Counted from the first letter of the stretch, positions 1 to 5,410 are shown. The stretch is DNA of 5,707 nt from GCA-2716945 sp964342835 (GCA_964342835.1 CAYFGJ010000067.1:1-5707), one strand, 5' to 3'. A program made the numbers and translations. The notes: generated by a model not told the origin, from the sequence alone.

Positions 1-213
1 TGTTTGAGATATATCTAATAAATCAGCAAGTGCTCTCATATGCTCATTGTCAATATAACCCAAATTATCTTGAATTATATGAAGATATTCTATGAGATGA
101 TCTCTACGATAATTTGATATATTAATTAAAGATTTTAAGGATTCTTTAATTTTGAGATCTACATTTCTTCCTCTATTTCGTAGTTTTGTCTTTATCTTAA
201 GTTTGTTTTTCAC
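1..213 (-). CDS. NuoE/FdsG-family 24 kDa dehydrogenase subunit, N-terminal fragment (partial)
   Basis: An open minus-strand frame runs off the left edge and gives 71 residues from a GTG at 213-211; no in-frame ATG occurs between that GTG and the upstream TAG. After a basic start comes a helical segment with RRDHLIEYLHIIQDNLGYID and then ALADLLDIS. This is the pattern (LL..L..IQ...GYI....+..+A..L.+S) that opens the thioredoxin-like 2Fe-2S subunit shared by NuoE of complex I, HoxE and the gamma subunit (FdsG) of NAD-linked formate dehydrogenase. The four cluster cysteines would lie beyond the window edge, so they cannot be checked. A stand-alone member would favour formate dehydrogenase and a nuo cluster would favour complex I; the window shows no neighbour on that side. 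It is divergent from the gene at 310. The family call is moderately secure, the exact subunit is not, and the GTG start is tentative because no clear ribosome-binding site precedes it. Confidence 0.6.
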   Translation of the reverse strand, partial: MKNKLKIKTKLRNRGRNVDLKIKESLKSLINISNYRRDHLIEYLHIIQDNLGYIDNEHMRALADLLDISQT

Positions 214-266
214 GTTTTTATTGTGGTAATTCAGATTGTATATTATTTTAATTATATGAGCTTTAC

Positions 267-296
267 TTGACTAATCAAAGGTTATTATATTATAGA
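267..296 (+). promoter_or_regulatory. Candidate sigma70-type promoter for the carbinolamine dehydratase gene
   Basis: TTGACT at 267-272 resembles a -35 box and TATAGA at 291-296 a -10 box, with an 18-base spacer. It lies in the 96-base gap between divergent genes. Transcription would begin only a few bases before the ATG at 310, giving a very short leader with little Shine-Dalgarno sequence. The AT-rich context offers other possible -10 boxes, so this is tentative. Confidence 0.35.
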
Positions 297-309
297 ATGG
301 TAGAGAAAT

Positions 310-687
310 ATGAATAAAGAAAAAACATATAGCGAAAATGAAATTAATGATTATTTAAAAAACCATTTGCCGCATTGGTATTATGAAAACGGGTGGATCA
401 GAAGAAAATACAAGACCAGTGGATGGAAAGGGACTTTGATGGTGATTTCTACGATTGGACATTTGGCTGAGGCCGCATGGCATCATCCAGATATAAGCGC
501 TTCTTATGCATTTGTTATAGTGAAGTTACAGAATCATGCGGCAAAAGGAATTACAGATAAAGATTTTTTACTAGCAAAAAAAATTGAATCTGTTATCCAA
601 TGGCAACCAAGCAACGAAGATGGCTCACTTGAAGGAACTCCGGAAGATCCTAGGTTTAAATATATCAAGTATGATTCTTTAGAATAA
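310..687 (+). CDS. phhB: Pterin-4a-carbinolamine dehydratase (4a-hydroxytetrahydrobiopterin dehydratase)
   Basis: 125 residues. The enzyme dehydrates 4a-hydroxytetrahydropterin so that the pterin cofactor of aromatic amino acid hydroxylases can be recycled; it is a small soluble cytosolic protein. The family signature is visible: His58-His59-Pro60, then Tyr66, then His76 in LQNH, followed by GITDKDFLLAKKIE. The spacing between the second and third active-site histidines (17) equals that of the mammalian enzyme (His62 and His79), so the active site looks intact. A C-terminal extension of roughly 25 residues (from about 100, with PEDPRFKYIKYD) goes beyond the shortest family members. No pterin-dependent hydroxylase gene is visible in the window, so the partner is unknown. 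The inactive carboxysomal relatives that assist Rubisco are less likely because the catalytic histidines are kept. The gene overlaps the end of the convergent SCO gene by 9 bases. Only AGAG precedes the start, a weak ribosome-binding site. Confidence 0.85.
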   Translation: MNKEKTYSENEINDYLKNHLPHWYYENGWIRRKYKTSGWKGTLMVISTIGHLAEAAWHHPDISASYAFVIVKLQNHAAKGITDKDFLLAKKIESVIQWQPSNEDGSLEGTPEDPRFKYIKYDSLE

Positions 688-1251
688 TGTTTGTATTACT
701 TTTATGATTTCACTGCTCGGGAGACCACTCGGTAAAATTTTTTTAACGTATAAGTCTTGATCAATAATGTATAAATTAGAGCTATGTTCAACCAAATAAT
801 CTTTAGAAGTATGGTCTAAAAGCGCATATGTAGTTCTAAAAAATTTATTAATTTTATCAATATTATTTTTATCAGCAGTAATCCCTAATATCCTTTTATC
901 AAAAAATTTTGTGTACTGATCTAAAGTCTCTGGATTATCTCTTTTATAATCAACACTGATAAAAATGGGTTGCACATGACCAGCTTTTTCTCCAAGACCA
1001 TCCAATGTTTTTTTTATATCCATCAACGTCAAAGGACAAACATCAGGACAATGAGTGTATCCAAAAAACACCAATATAATTTTACCTTTGTATTGTGATA
1101 ATTTAATTTTATCCTTCATTGAAGACTTAAAGACAACTTCATTAAAGGCAGGATTCATATCTGGCATAGCTATTGCACGTTCTATATTTATAAAAAAGAA
1201 TAAAATAAAAGCTAATGTTGAAATTAGATATTTATTGTCAGTTTGTTTCAT
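679..1251 (-). CDS. SCO1/SenC/PrrC-family copper chaperone
   Basis: 190 residues. SCO proteins carry copper to, or act as thiol reductases for, the CuA centre of cytochrome c oxidase on the outer face of the inner membrane. An N-terminal hydrophobic stretch (about 8-28, ending in RAIA) is a signal peptide or anchor. The thioredoxin-like domain holds the copper site: Cys68 and Cys72 in YTHCPDVCP and the distal His156 in LVEHSS. The family motif around SVDYKRDNPETL (99-110) is also present. The length suits a periplasmic SCO protein with no obvious truncation. It runs opposite to the hydroxylase cluster and converges with the dehydratase gene, so it is not in an operon with the other genes here. 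No terminator is visible in the 9-base overlap, so the two convergent transcripts probably have complementary ends. No oxidase genes are present in the window. Confidence 0.9.
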   Translation of the reverse strand: MKQTDNKYLISTLAFILFFFINIERAIAMPDMNPAFNEVVFKSSMKDKIKLSQYKGKIILVFFGYTHCPDVCPLTLMDIKKTLDGLGEKAGHVQPIFISVDYKRDNPETLDQYTKFFDKRILGITADKNNIDKINKFFRTTYALLDHTSKDYLVEHSSNLYIIDQDLYVKKILPSGLPSSEIIKVIQTLF

Positions 1252-1385
1252 AATTAAGTCTCACAAATACTACTTTATATTGTGTTAGATGCTAACACTA
1301 TTTTATAATCTAAATAAAGATAAAAAAAGTATATTAATCAGTATTTTAGCAAATTCTAATAAACCTAAAAAAGACAAATTTAGTT
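1252..1385. other. AT-rich divergent intergenic region
   Basis: This is the SCO-proximal part of a 276-base gap between the divergent SCO and hydroxylase genes. Apart from the dyad at 1282-1298 and the possible minus-strand -10 box at 1274-1279, I see no ORF, RNA gene or long repeat. Runs of A and T make chance promoter-like sequences common. Confidence 0.6.
1282..1298. repeat. Perfect 7-bp inverted repeat in front of the SCO gene (candidate operator)
   Basis: GTGTTAG (1282-1288), a 3-base centre and CTAACAC (1292-1298) form a perfect dyad. On the minus strand it lies just upstream of TATAAA (complement of 1274-1279), a possible -10 box for the SCO gene, and would fill the usual -35/-10 spacer. 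That is a common position for a repressor or MerR-type activator site. No good -35 box is visible, so the regulatory role is inference. A short RNA hairpin is the alternative. Confidence 0.4.
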
Positions 1386-1414
1386 TTGACTACAAAGACG
1401 ACTGATACTAATAT
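1386..1414 (+). promoter_or_regulatory. Sigma70-type promoter of the hydroxylase gene
   Basis: TTGACT at 1386-1391 and TAATAT at 1409-1414 are separated by exactly 17 bases, the best -35/-10 pair in the window. The expected start of transcription, near 1421, falls at the beginning of a series of hairpins. The resulting leader would be about 107 nt long and end at the strong ribosome-binding site of the hydroxylase. Assigned by pattern only. Confidence 0.55.
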
Positions 1415-1422
1415 TTATATAT

Positions 1423-1508
1423 TAGGAAATTATTCCTAGGGAGCCCGGCACAAAGGATGATAAGTCCTTTGTCTTGTACTGTATGGTGACGGGAAACGTA
1501 AAGGCTTC
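1423..1508 (+). promoter_or_regulatory. Structured 5' leader of the hydroxylase mRNA (unassigned, possible cis-regulatory RNA)
   Basis: Several perfect stems follow one another. TAGGAA (1423-1428) pairs with TTCCTA (1433-1438) across a 4-base loop. CAAAGGA (1451-1457) pairs with TCCTTTG (1465-1471) across a 7-base loop. ACG (1489-1491) pairs with CGT (1497-1499). GAGCC (1441-1445) can close the last two by pairing with GGCTTC (1503-1508, one bulged T). CCCG (1444-1447) could instead pair with CGGG (1490-1493), giving an alternative fold. The block is more GC-rich than its flanks. I do not recognise a known riboswitch class, and no obvious pairing hides the ribosome-binding site at 1517-1522. 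Confidence 0.45.
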
Positions 1509-1527
1509 GATTTATCTGGAGGTAAAG

Positions 1528-2760
1528 ATGATCGGAAATATATTATTAAATTTACGCTACTTGCTAGCTCCAATACTAATTATAGTTGCTGGAGTGGGCG
1601 TCCTAATCGGTGGCATTATGGCATGGTTAGGTGTGGTTTTACTATTTGTAGGTCTACTTGTAGATATTGCAACTAAGTTTGAAACTACTGGCGTTGGACA
1701 TGATGACGAAGGTCAAACACTTGGATGGGTAACTTTCCAAAACTTGACTATGTATTTCATGTTACCTGTGTTTGCACTTTTCCAATTAGTAATGGCATGG
1801 AGACTTTATTCTTTCATGGCGTTAGGTGGAGCTGAAGGTGCAGTCATAATGGAAATAATTCCTGGCATAATTGTTATGCATGAAGGAATTACAGGTATTA
1901 ACCTAATAGGTGCTACACTATCTTCTGGTATCTTCATCGGTATCGGAATTATATATGGTCATGAGTTATCACATACTAAAGGTTTTAGTTTTGTAATTTC
2001 TCGTACTATGATGGCTCTATCAGGTACAGCTCATTTCTGTTATGCACACGTGTACAACCATCACTTAGAATTAGCTAGTGAAGATGATCCTGCAACTGCA
2101 CCACGCGGTCGTACAATTTATGGTCATTATCCGCTATCTTATTTTGGTCAATCTAAATTCCTATTTAATATGGAAAAAGAAAGACTAGCTCGTATGGGTG
2201 TACCATTTATTTCATGGCAAAACCGTTGGATTCGTGGTTACTTAATGTCAGTTCCAACAGTTACTCTGTTCTTTATAGCAGGTGGCTGGATTGGTATGGC
2301 ATCACTAGCTACAATCTGGGCAATTTCTAACTTCGAATTAGAAGCTTTAAATTACCTAGAGCACTATGGTTTAATCCGTGTTAAAGATCAACCAATTGAT
2401 TATCGTCATAACTGGGATAATTCTACATGTTTCACAGCATGGTTCTTTATTGAAATTGGTCGTCAAGCTGACCACCATGATCGTGGAGAAACACATTTCT
2501 GGGAACTTGAAAATGTTGGTTGTCCAAACACAGGATGGGGATACTTTGTAGTATTCTTTATCGCTTTAGTACCGCCAATTTGGCATTGGTACATGCGTAA
2601 AAGATTAGCTGCATGGGATCAGCATTTTGCTACAGACGAAGAGAAAGCAATTGCTAGAAGAATCAACAAAGAAGTTGGTTACGAAGGCACACCTTTCGCT
2701 GGCGATGTACTTGCAGATGCTGGTAACGTTGATCTAGGTTTAAGATCAGCTAAGAAGTAA
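1528..2760 (+). CDS. xylM: XylM-type membrane diiron hydroxylase (AlkB/XylM family), hydrocarbon monooxygenase component
   Basis: 410 residues. The start at 1528 is chosen because TGGAGG (1517-1522) sits five bases before it; an in-frame TTG at 1474 and an ATG at 1483 have no such site. This family inserts one oxygen atom into alkyl side chains or alkanes using a histidine-bound diiron centre at the inner membrane. The histidine boxes are HELSH (145-149), HVYNHH (174-179), NYLEHYGL (275-282) and RQADHH (312-317), plus H294 in RHNW. The HVxxHH form of box two, PRGRTIY after it, NY..HYGL(V/I)R..DQPI and WDQ.(F/Y)AT near the C-terminus follow TOL-plasmid XylM more closely than classical AlkB. 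Hydrophobic segments lie near 12-48, 70-92, 105-143, 236-270 and 335-356. The usual histidine in the last box is Gln313. It leads a unit with a small Fe-S protein and a GST-like protein, and a XylA-type reductase lies downstream. The family is secure; the substrate (alkane, alkylbenzene, terpene or other) is unknown. Confidence 0.9.
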   Translation: MIGNILLNLRYLLAPILIIVAGVGVLIGGIMAWLGVVLLFVGLLVDIATKFETTGVGHDDEGQTLGWVTFQNLTMYFMLPVFALFQLVMAWRLYSFMALGGAEGAVIMEIIPGIIVMHEGITGINLIGATLSSGIFIGIGIIYGHELSHTKGFSFVISRTMMALSGTAHFCYAHVYNHHLELASEDDPATAPRGRTIYGHYPLSYFGQSKFLFNMEKERLARMGVPFISWQNRWIRGYLMSVPTVTLFFIAGGWIGMASLATIWAISNFELEALNYLEHYGLIRVKDQPIDYRHNWDNSTCFTAWFFIEIGRQADHHDRGETHFWELENVGCPNTGWGYFVVFFIALVPPIWHWYMRKRLAAWDQHFATDEEKAIARRINKEVGYEGTPFAGDVLADAGNVDLGLRSAKK

Positions 2761-2777
2761 CCCATTTATAGGTTATT

Positions 2778-2813
2778 GAAGTTAGGTATCTCTTTATTGA
2801 GATACCTAATTTC
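2778..2813 (+). terminator. Long hairpin between hydroxylase and Fe-S protein genes (attenuator or mRNA stabiliser)
   Basis: TTAGGTATCTC (2782-2792) and GAGATACCTAA (2799-2809) form a perfect 11-bp stem with a 6-base loop. Pairing continues outward to 2778/2813 with one G-T pair, for 15 bp. The tail is only TTTC, so termination is probably partial. The Fe-S gene begins 47 bases later with its own ribosome-binding site and I see no clear promoter between them. Read-through with lower expression of the downstream genes, or 3' protection of the hydroxylase mRNA, is the likely role. Confidence 0.65.
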
Positions 2814-2859
2814 GTGTAAAGGAAGACACACATATTAACTTTTATTATCGGAGAAAGAG

Positions 2860-3039
2860 ATGAAAGTAACTTACAATGCAGATGTGTGTACACATGCAGG
2901 AGAATGCGTAAAAGGTGCTCCTAGTGTGTTCAAAGTTGTCGATGGCAAATTTGTGATAGATACATCAGCAGATACAGAAGACAATATTAGAGCAACAGTT
3001 GGTAATTGTCCGTCTGGTGCTTTAAAAATAGAAGACTAA
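2860..3039 (+). CDS. Small divergent 4Fe-4S mono-cluster protein (YjdI-type, Fer4_19 family)
   Basis: 59 residues, preceded by GGAG at 2850-2853. The sequence carries the family pattern: VTYNADVCTHAGECVKG near the start, VF at 23-24, then VGNCPSGALKI at the end. E. coli YjdI shows the same CxHxGxCV(R/K)G and CPSGALK arrangement. Only three cysteines are present (Cys10, Cys16, Cys50), with His12 between the first two, so cluster ligation is not that of an ordinary ferredoxin. No export signal is present, so it is presumably cytosolic. It lies between the hydroxylase and the GST-like gene, 30 bases before the latter, and is probably co-transcribed with both. A role as an extra electron carrier to the hydroxylase, or as a maturation or redox-sensing factor, is inferred from position; a XylA-type reductase already has its own 2Fe-2S domain. 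Confidence 0.85.
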   Translation: MKVTYNADVCTHAGECVKGAPSVFKVVDGKFVIDTSADTEDNIRATVGNCPSGALKIED

Positions 3040-3069
3040 ATTTTAATCGATTAGAATAAGGGGGAAATT

Positions 3070-3720
3070 ATGCCAATCGGAGATCATTTAAGGGATGTTC
3101 AGGAACTGTATGGAGCTCCAACATGTCCTCATACAAATGCAGTATTAATTTGTGCTGGTGAAAAAGGACTAGACATTAATGCTAATGTTGTAAAAGACTG
3201 GGGTGCTGGATCTGAAATCCGTAGCATGTCACCATTAGGAATTGGTCCAATTCTTAAAGATCGTGCTTGCACAAACTATGGACTTGTTTCTTGTCTATCA
3301 TATATTGATGACAAAGGCTTTGGTCCATCTCTTGTACACAGAAATGGCGTAACAAGAGCACGTATGTGGAGAGAAGTTACTGTAGCTATGAATTGTAATG
3401 CATCTGATGATGCTTCATTAGCAGCTGCACTAGATACTCTTGAAGATACATTAGGTTCAGACTTGGGTAATATGAGAGGAGACTATGTATGCGGTCAATA
3501 TACATTTGCTGACTGTGCATGGGCTGGCGTTTGTCAAGTTGCTACAAATAGTGGCAAAGGCAACGCAGTGAGTTCAAGAGCACGTGTGAACAAATGGTTT
3601 GCTGCTGTTCAGTCTCACCCATCTACAAGTAAAGAGTCTATTAATCCATTTTCATGTATGTGTACAAAAGCAGATGCAGATGGTGGAACAATAAGAAACA
3701 TTTCAATCAATGCTGGTTAA
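3070..3720 (+). CDS. Glutathione S-transferase-like protein, cysteine-rich
   Basis: 216 residues, with a strong site AAGGGGG (3058-3064) before the ATG. The N-terminal half looks like a thioredoxin fold: QELYGAPTCPHTNAV with Cys19 in a CPHT motif, then SPLGIGPIL (54-62), which corresponds to the cis-proline loop. The C-terminal half is helical and has YTFADCAWAG (144-153), resembling the N-capping box of GST helix 6, and RVNKWFAAVQSHPS, the usual 'W...(V)..hP' ending. GSTs with Cys instead of Ser or Tyr often do thiol transfer or lyase chemistry rather than simple conjugation. There are ten cysteines (19, 28, 67, 75, 109, 141, 149, 155, 196, 198), many for a GST, and a glycine replaces the usual hydrophobic residue before the cis-proline. 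It closes the hydroxylase unit ahead of a terminator. It may detoxify a reactive oxidation product such as an epoxide or aldehyde, or serve the hydroxylase by redox or maturation. Fold confidence is good; function is not established. Confidence 0.75.
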   Translation: MPIGDHLRDVQELYGAPTCPHTNAVLICAGEKGLDINANVVKDWGAGSEIRSMSPLGIGPILKDRACTNYGLVSCLSYIDDKGFGPSLVHRNGVTRARMWREVTVAMNCNASDDASLAAALDTLEDTLGSDLGNMRGDYVCGQYTFADCAWAGVCQVATNSGKGNAVSSRARVNKWFAAVQSHPSTSKESINPFSCMCTKADADGGTIRNISINAG

Positions 3721-3754
3721 TTATTAATCTACATTGACTTATTGAAAAGTAATT

Positions 3755-3785
3755 GAGACCCCAATTTTTAATTGGGGTCTCTTTA
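3755..3785 (+). terminator. Strong intrinsic terminator after the GST-like gene
   Basis: GAGACCCCAATT (3755-3766) and AATTGGGGTCTC (3770-3781) form a perfect 12-bp stem with a TTT loop, followed by TTTATTTTA. It sits 35 bases after the stop codon and should end the hydroxylase/Fe-S/GST transcript, separating it from the reductase gene. Confidence 0.85.
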
Positions 3786-3845
3786 TTTTAGATTCGTGAT
3801 ATTGTAATCTGTCAAAGACTGATAACCCATGGATTTTATTACTTT

Positions 3846-4937
3846 ATGAATATTTATAAATATCTCTGGTTTTTTGGAACCAAACCAAAAAACGGTTATG
3901 TAACTATAGAACCTTCTAAAAAAAGAGTTTTTGTGAAAGACAATCAAAGTATCTTGGATGCTGCATTAGAACAAGGATTGGATTATCCTCATGATTGTAA
4001 ATTTGGTAGTTGTGGTTCATGTAAAACTAAACTTTTAAAAGGCAAAATCAAGCCAACCATTGATTATAGTTATACATTATCAAAACAAGAAATAGCTAAT
4101 AATTATTTTTTAGCATGCCAATGCAGATTAACCATGGATTCAATAGTTGAAGTTGAGCTTGGTAATTTAATTAGAAAAGCTCCAAAAAAAAGCAATGCAA
4201 AAATTATATCTACTAATATGTTAACAAGCGATATTATGAGTGTGGTACTTAAAACAGAAGACAATATAAATCATGATGCTCTTGCTGGAATGTGGTCTGA
4301 GTTATCGATTGGTGGCCTGGATAGACCTAGATCTTATTCTTATGCCAAAGCTCCACAGAATGAAAAACCAAACGAGTTCACTTTTTTTATAAGAAAAGTC
4401 CCAGGCGGTAAATTTACAGAATGGCTTTTTGATCCTGAAAGAGATAAAAACGAAAATCTTGTAATAAATGGACCATTTGGATCATTTTATCTTAGAGAAA
4501 AAAATACACCCATAATATGTATTGCAGGTGGAAGTGGTTTAGCCCCAATTAAGGCATTGTTAGAAGATGGAGTTTCGAAACAAGTAAAAAGGGATGTTGT
4601 TTTTTTATTTGGAGCACGAACACAAAACGACTTATATTGTGTTGAAGAATTAAATCAAATAAAAAATAATTGGAATAAAGATTATTTTTTTGATTTTGTT
4701 CCAGTTTTAAACATGGAATCTCAAGATAGTGACTGGAAAGGCGCCCGAGGTTTAGTTACAGATTTTTTTGAAGAGGAATATATCAAGAAAAAAGGTCTAG
4801 ATATTTCTGATTGGCAAGGTTATTTATGCGGACCACCTCCAATGGTCGATTTTGGTGCGGAATTATTAAAAAAATATGGTATTAAATCAGATGAAATTTT
4901 CTATGATAAGTTCACAGATTCGAGTAATAAAGAATAA
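3846..4937 (+). CDS. xylA: XylA-type NAD(P)H:acceptor reductase (2Fe-2S + FAD + NAD domains) of the hydroxylase system
   Basis: 363 residues, close to the 350 of TOL-plasmid XylA. This soluble protein takes electrons from NAD(P)H through FAD and a plant-type 2Fe-2S cluster and delivers them to the membrane hydroxylase. The domain order is as in XylA. The ferredoxin domain (about 17-107) has PHDCKFGSCGSCK with Cys51, Cys56, Cys59 and then Cys91 in LACQC. The FAD domain has RPRSYS (160-165) and GPFG (209-212). The NAD domain has GGSGLAPIK (228-236), FGARTQNDLYC (255-265) and LCGPPPMVD (327-335), ending in DEIFYDKF. The start at 3846 matches the length of XylA but has no good ribosome-binding site. 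A six-codon ORF (3829-3849) ends over its ATG as ATGA, which could couple translation. The gene follows a strong terminator and is visibly richer in A/T than the hydroxylase, suggesting separate, lower expression. No metal-binding or FAD residue appears lost. Confidence 0.92.
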   Translation: MNIYKYLWFFGTKPKNGYVTIEPSKKRVFVKDNQSILDAALEQGLDYPHDCKFGSCGSCKTKLLKGKIKPTIDYSYTLSKQEIANNYFLACQCRLTMDSIVEVELGNLIRKAPKKSNAKIISTNMLTSDIMSVVLKTEDNINHDALAGMWSELSIGGLDRPRSYSYAKAPQNEKPNEFTFFIRKVPGGKFTEWLFDPERDKNENLVINGPFGSFYLREKNTPIICIAGGSGLAPIKALLEDGVSKQVKRDVVFLFGARTQNDLYCVEELNQIKNNWNKDYFFDFVPVLNMESQDSDWKGARGLVTDFFEEEYIKKKGLDISDWQGYLCGPPPMVDFGAELLKKYGIKSDEIFYDKFTDSSNKE

Positions 4938-5009
4938 ATTAATCACTCAACACTATGTATGAAAAATTGGCTAAATTACTAATTAATGTGTTTACAATGC
5001 TTGAAAACT

Positions 5010-5048
5010 GTATTACTTTTAATACTGCACGGTGTAATGGTACGCGTA
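5010..5048 (+). repeat. Two dyads upstream of the small membrane protein gene
   Basis: GTATTA (5010-5015) and TAATAC (5020-5025) form a perfect 6-bp hairpin with a 4-base loop. TACGCGTA (5041-5048) is an 8-base palindrome; one base pair more, interrupted by a mismatch, extends it to 5039-5050. Both lie in the 151-base gap after the reductase gene. TTTACA (4991-4996) and TTGAAA (5001-5006) resemble -35 boxes, but no well-spaced -10 box is seen. They may be operator-like or chance structures in AT-rich DNA. Confidence 0.3.
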
Positions 5049-5088
5049 TCATTATATCATTAAATGCTAATAAAGAGGAGAGTAAATT

Positions 5089-5361
5089 ATGGGATTTCTA
5101 TTCGGTAAAACCGCTCAAGGCACATATGTGATGGTAGCGTTCTGGATAGCGTGTTACTACTTCTTCAGCAGTATGTTCCCACAATGGCATTTTGCTCCTG
5201 GCTCAATGCCTGGGTTAGCTGGCTGGCCAGTAGCTCTATTAATAGGTTTTCTATTAATTGTAGCTAATATGATAAGTGTATACTTATTCATTAAGGTCGC
5301 TGGTAACAGACCATGGGAATGGTTTGAAGATGGAAACTACGGACCAGGAGATGAAGGGTAA
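5089..5361 (+). CDS. Small two-helix inner-membrane protein, unknown function
   Basis: 90 residues with a strong site GAGGAG (5075-5080) eight bases before the ATG. The N-terminus has no cleavable signal. Two hydrophobic helices are visible, about residues 11-30 (rich in Tyr, Phe and Trp) and about 46-71 (PVALLIGFLLIVANMISVYL region). They are joined by a short loop with GSMPGLAG and followed by a tail with WEWFEDGNYGPGDEG, which is acidic and rich in Gly. I do not recognise the family with confidence. The two-helix shape recalls small partners of sodium/solute symporters (DUF485-like), but no symporter is visible and the next gene looks like an outer-membrane protein. Its strong translation site and position beside a hydroxylase system suggest an accessory subunit, assembly factor or transport helper, which is inference. 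Confidence 0.8.
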   Translation: MGFLFGKTAQGTYVMVAFWIACYYFFSSMFPQWHFAPGSMPGLAGWPVALLIGFLLIVANMISVYLFIKVAGNRPWEWFEDGNYGPGDEG

Positions 5362-5397
5362 AGGAATTTGATGGCTAAGTTTTAGCTGTCAAATAAC

Positions 5398-5403
5398 TAT
5401 AAT
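5398..5403 (+). promoter_or_regulatory. Candidate -10 box (TATAAT) before the second structured leader
   Basis: A perfect TATAAT lies 37 bases after the stop of the small membrane protein gene. Transcription would start near 5410, exactly where the outermost stem of the downstream leader begins. No convincing -35 box is found at 16-18 bases, so an activator may be needed or the match may be chance. Confidence 0.4.
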
Positions 5404-5410
5404 AATAAGA

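Noticed and set aside
310..687. Carboxysomal Rubisco assembly factor (inactive dehydratase relative)
   Set aside because: The three active-site histidines are present with the right spacing, and no carboxysome or Rubisco gene is nearby.
1055..1288. Plus-strand ORF of 77 codons
   Set aside because: It lies antisense to the well-supported SCO gene, has no ribosome-binding site and encodes nothing recognisable.
1474..1527. Upstream TTG (1474) or ATG (1483) start for the hydroxylase
   Set aside because: Neither has a Shine-Dalgarno site, both lie in the structured leader, and 1528 has TGGAGG at ideal spacing and matches the start of XylM-type proteins.
1440..1527. Possible c-di-GMP, guanidine or fluoride riboswitch in the hydroxylase leader
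   Set aside because: Short fragments such as GGTGACG and CTAGGG resemble parts of known motifs, but the conserved cores and their order are not present, so no class is assigned.
1528..2760. Classical alkane 1-monooxygenase AlkB
   Set aside because: Box two is HVYNHH rather than EHxxGHH, and the C-terminal half and the reductase match the XylM/XylA type; there is no rubredoxin gene.
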